From an uncultured Muribaculaceae bacterium (GTDB lineage Bacteria > Bacteroidota > Bacteroidia > Bacteroidales > Muribaculaceae): 64,000 nt of DNA. Every line of letters begins with the position of its first letter. Position 1 is the stretch's first letter. The stretch spans positions 15,826-79,825 of the forward strand of contig CAJTJV010000010.1 in assembly GCA_910576775.1 (NCBI GenBank). The letters are read 5' to 3'. Of the stretch, positions 63,896 to 64,000 are shown piece after piece. Made by a program: the position numbers and the translations under genes. A model generated the notes under the pieces. It saw only the letters and a program-made list of their open reading frames with translations. It was not told the DNA's origin and ran no database searches.

Positions 63896-64000
63896 GGCTC
63901 TTTCATTTAGGATATTTTGTGCGTGTATCGTGAGAGCCTCGGAGAGGCGTCATAATGTGAAAACCCCGGCATTCATGCCGGGTGCATAACCGGAAACAAA
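63896..64000 (+). repeat. Dispersed repeat unit at the window end
   Basis: GGCTCTTTCATTTA (63896-63909) matches the lead of the 25 kb cluster, and CCCGGCAT/ATGCCGGG (about 63966-63983) forms a hairpin. The unit may continue beyond the window. Confidence 0.5.

Overview
The window reads as chromosomal DNA of a Bacteroidales bacterium, most like a Muribaculaceae gut commensal. The evidence is repeated promoters of the Bacteroidetes type (TTG, about 20 bases, TAnnTTTG), NigD-like lipoproteins, DUF1573 and DUF349 proteins, an AspT/YidE-type transporter, and a type IX secretion (T9SS) sortase PorU together with large secreted proteins that end in T9SS-type sorting domains. The family assignment is inference.

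Layout. 1-4.5 kb: a K+ channel-like protein with an abnormal filter, a DUF1573 protein and a secreted GH3 glycosidase. 4.5-9.9 kb (minus): rimP-nusA-infB, a terminator, then folK. 10.1-16.8 kb (plus): DUF349 protein, polyprenyl-phosphate sugar transferase, AddA/RecB-type helicase-nuclease. 16.9-22.4 kb (plus): C69 dipeptidase, SlyD-like isomerase, LolD-like ABC ATPase, NigD-like lipoprotein, DUF3467 protein, cysS. 22.5-27.5 kb: two lipoproteins, a rod-shaped structured RNA (6S-like candidate), a cluster of dispersed palindromes, an AspT/YidE transporter and a second structured intergenic region. 27.5-31.8 kb (plus): a three-gene envelope cassette, asnS, recO. 31.8-38.8 kb (minus): porU, GH25 lysozyme, acetyltransferase, groES-groEL with a perfect palindrome over the -33 box. 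38.9-47.3 kb (minus): alpha-2-macroglobulin-like protein, KilA-N protein, class I fumarase. 47.7-58.3 kb (plus): three large secreted proteins with T9SS-type C-termini, one an M6 metalloprotease. 58.4-63.7 kb: pnp, a degraded ISAs1-type transposase, an AT-rich lipoprotein gene, a second copy of the pnp promoter and first 27 codons, and a nitroreductase.

How the parts relate. Much of the window is housekeeping: translation initiation and transcription (infB, nusA, rimP), tRNA charging (cysS, asnS), chaperones, RNA decay (pnp) and recombination (recO, AddA-like). The envelope and secretion genes form a second theme: PorU would process the C-terminal signals of proteins like the three in the 47.7-58.3 kb block, although those lie elsewhere in the window. 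The strongest unexplained structure is the near-perfect direct repeat of about 165 bases at the 5' end of pnp, flanking about 2.05 kb of foreign-looking DNA. Next come the two structured RNAs, the groES operator palindrome and the dispersed CCCGGG palindromes. I saw no CRISPR array, rRNA, tRNA or complete mobile element.
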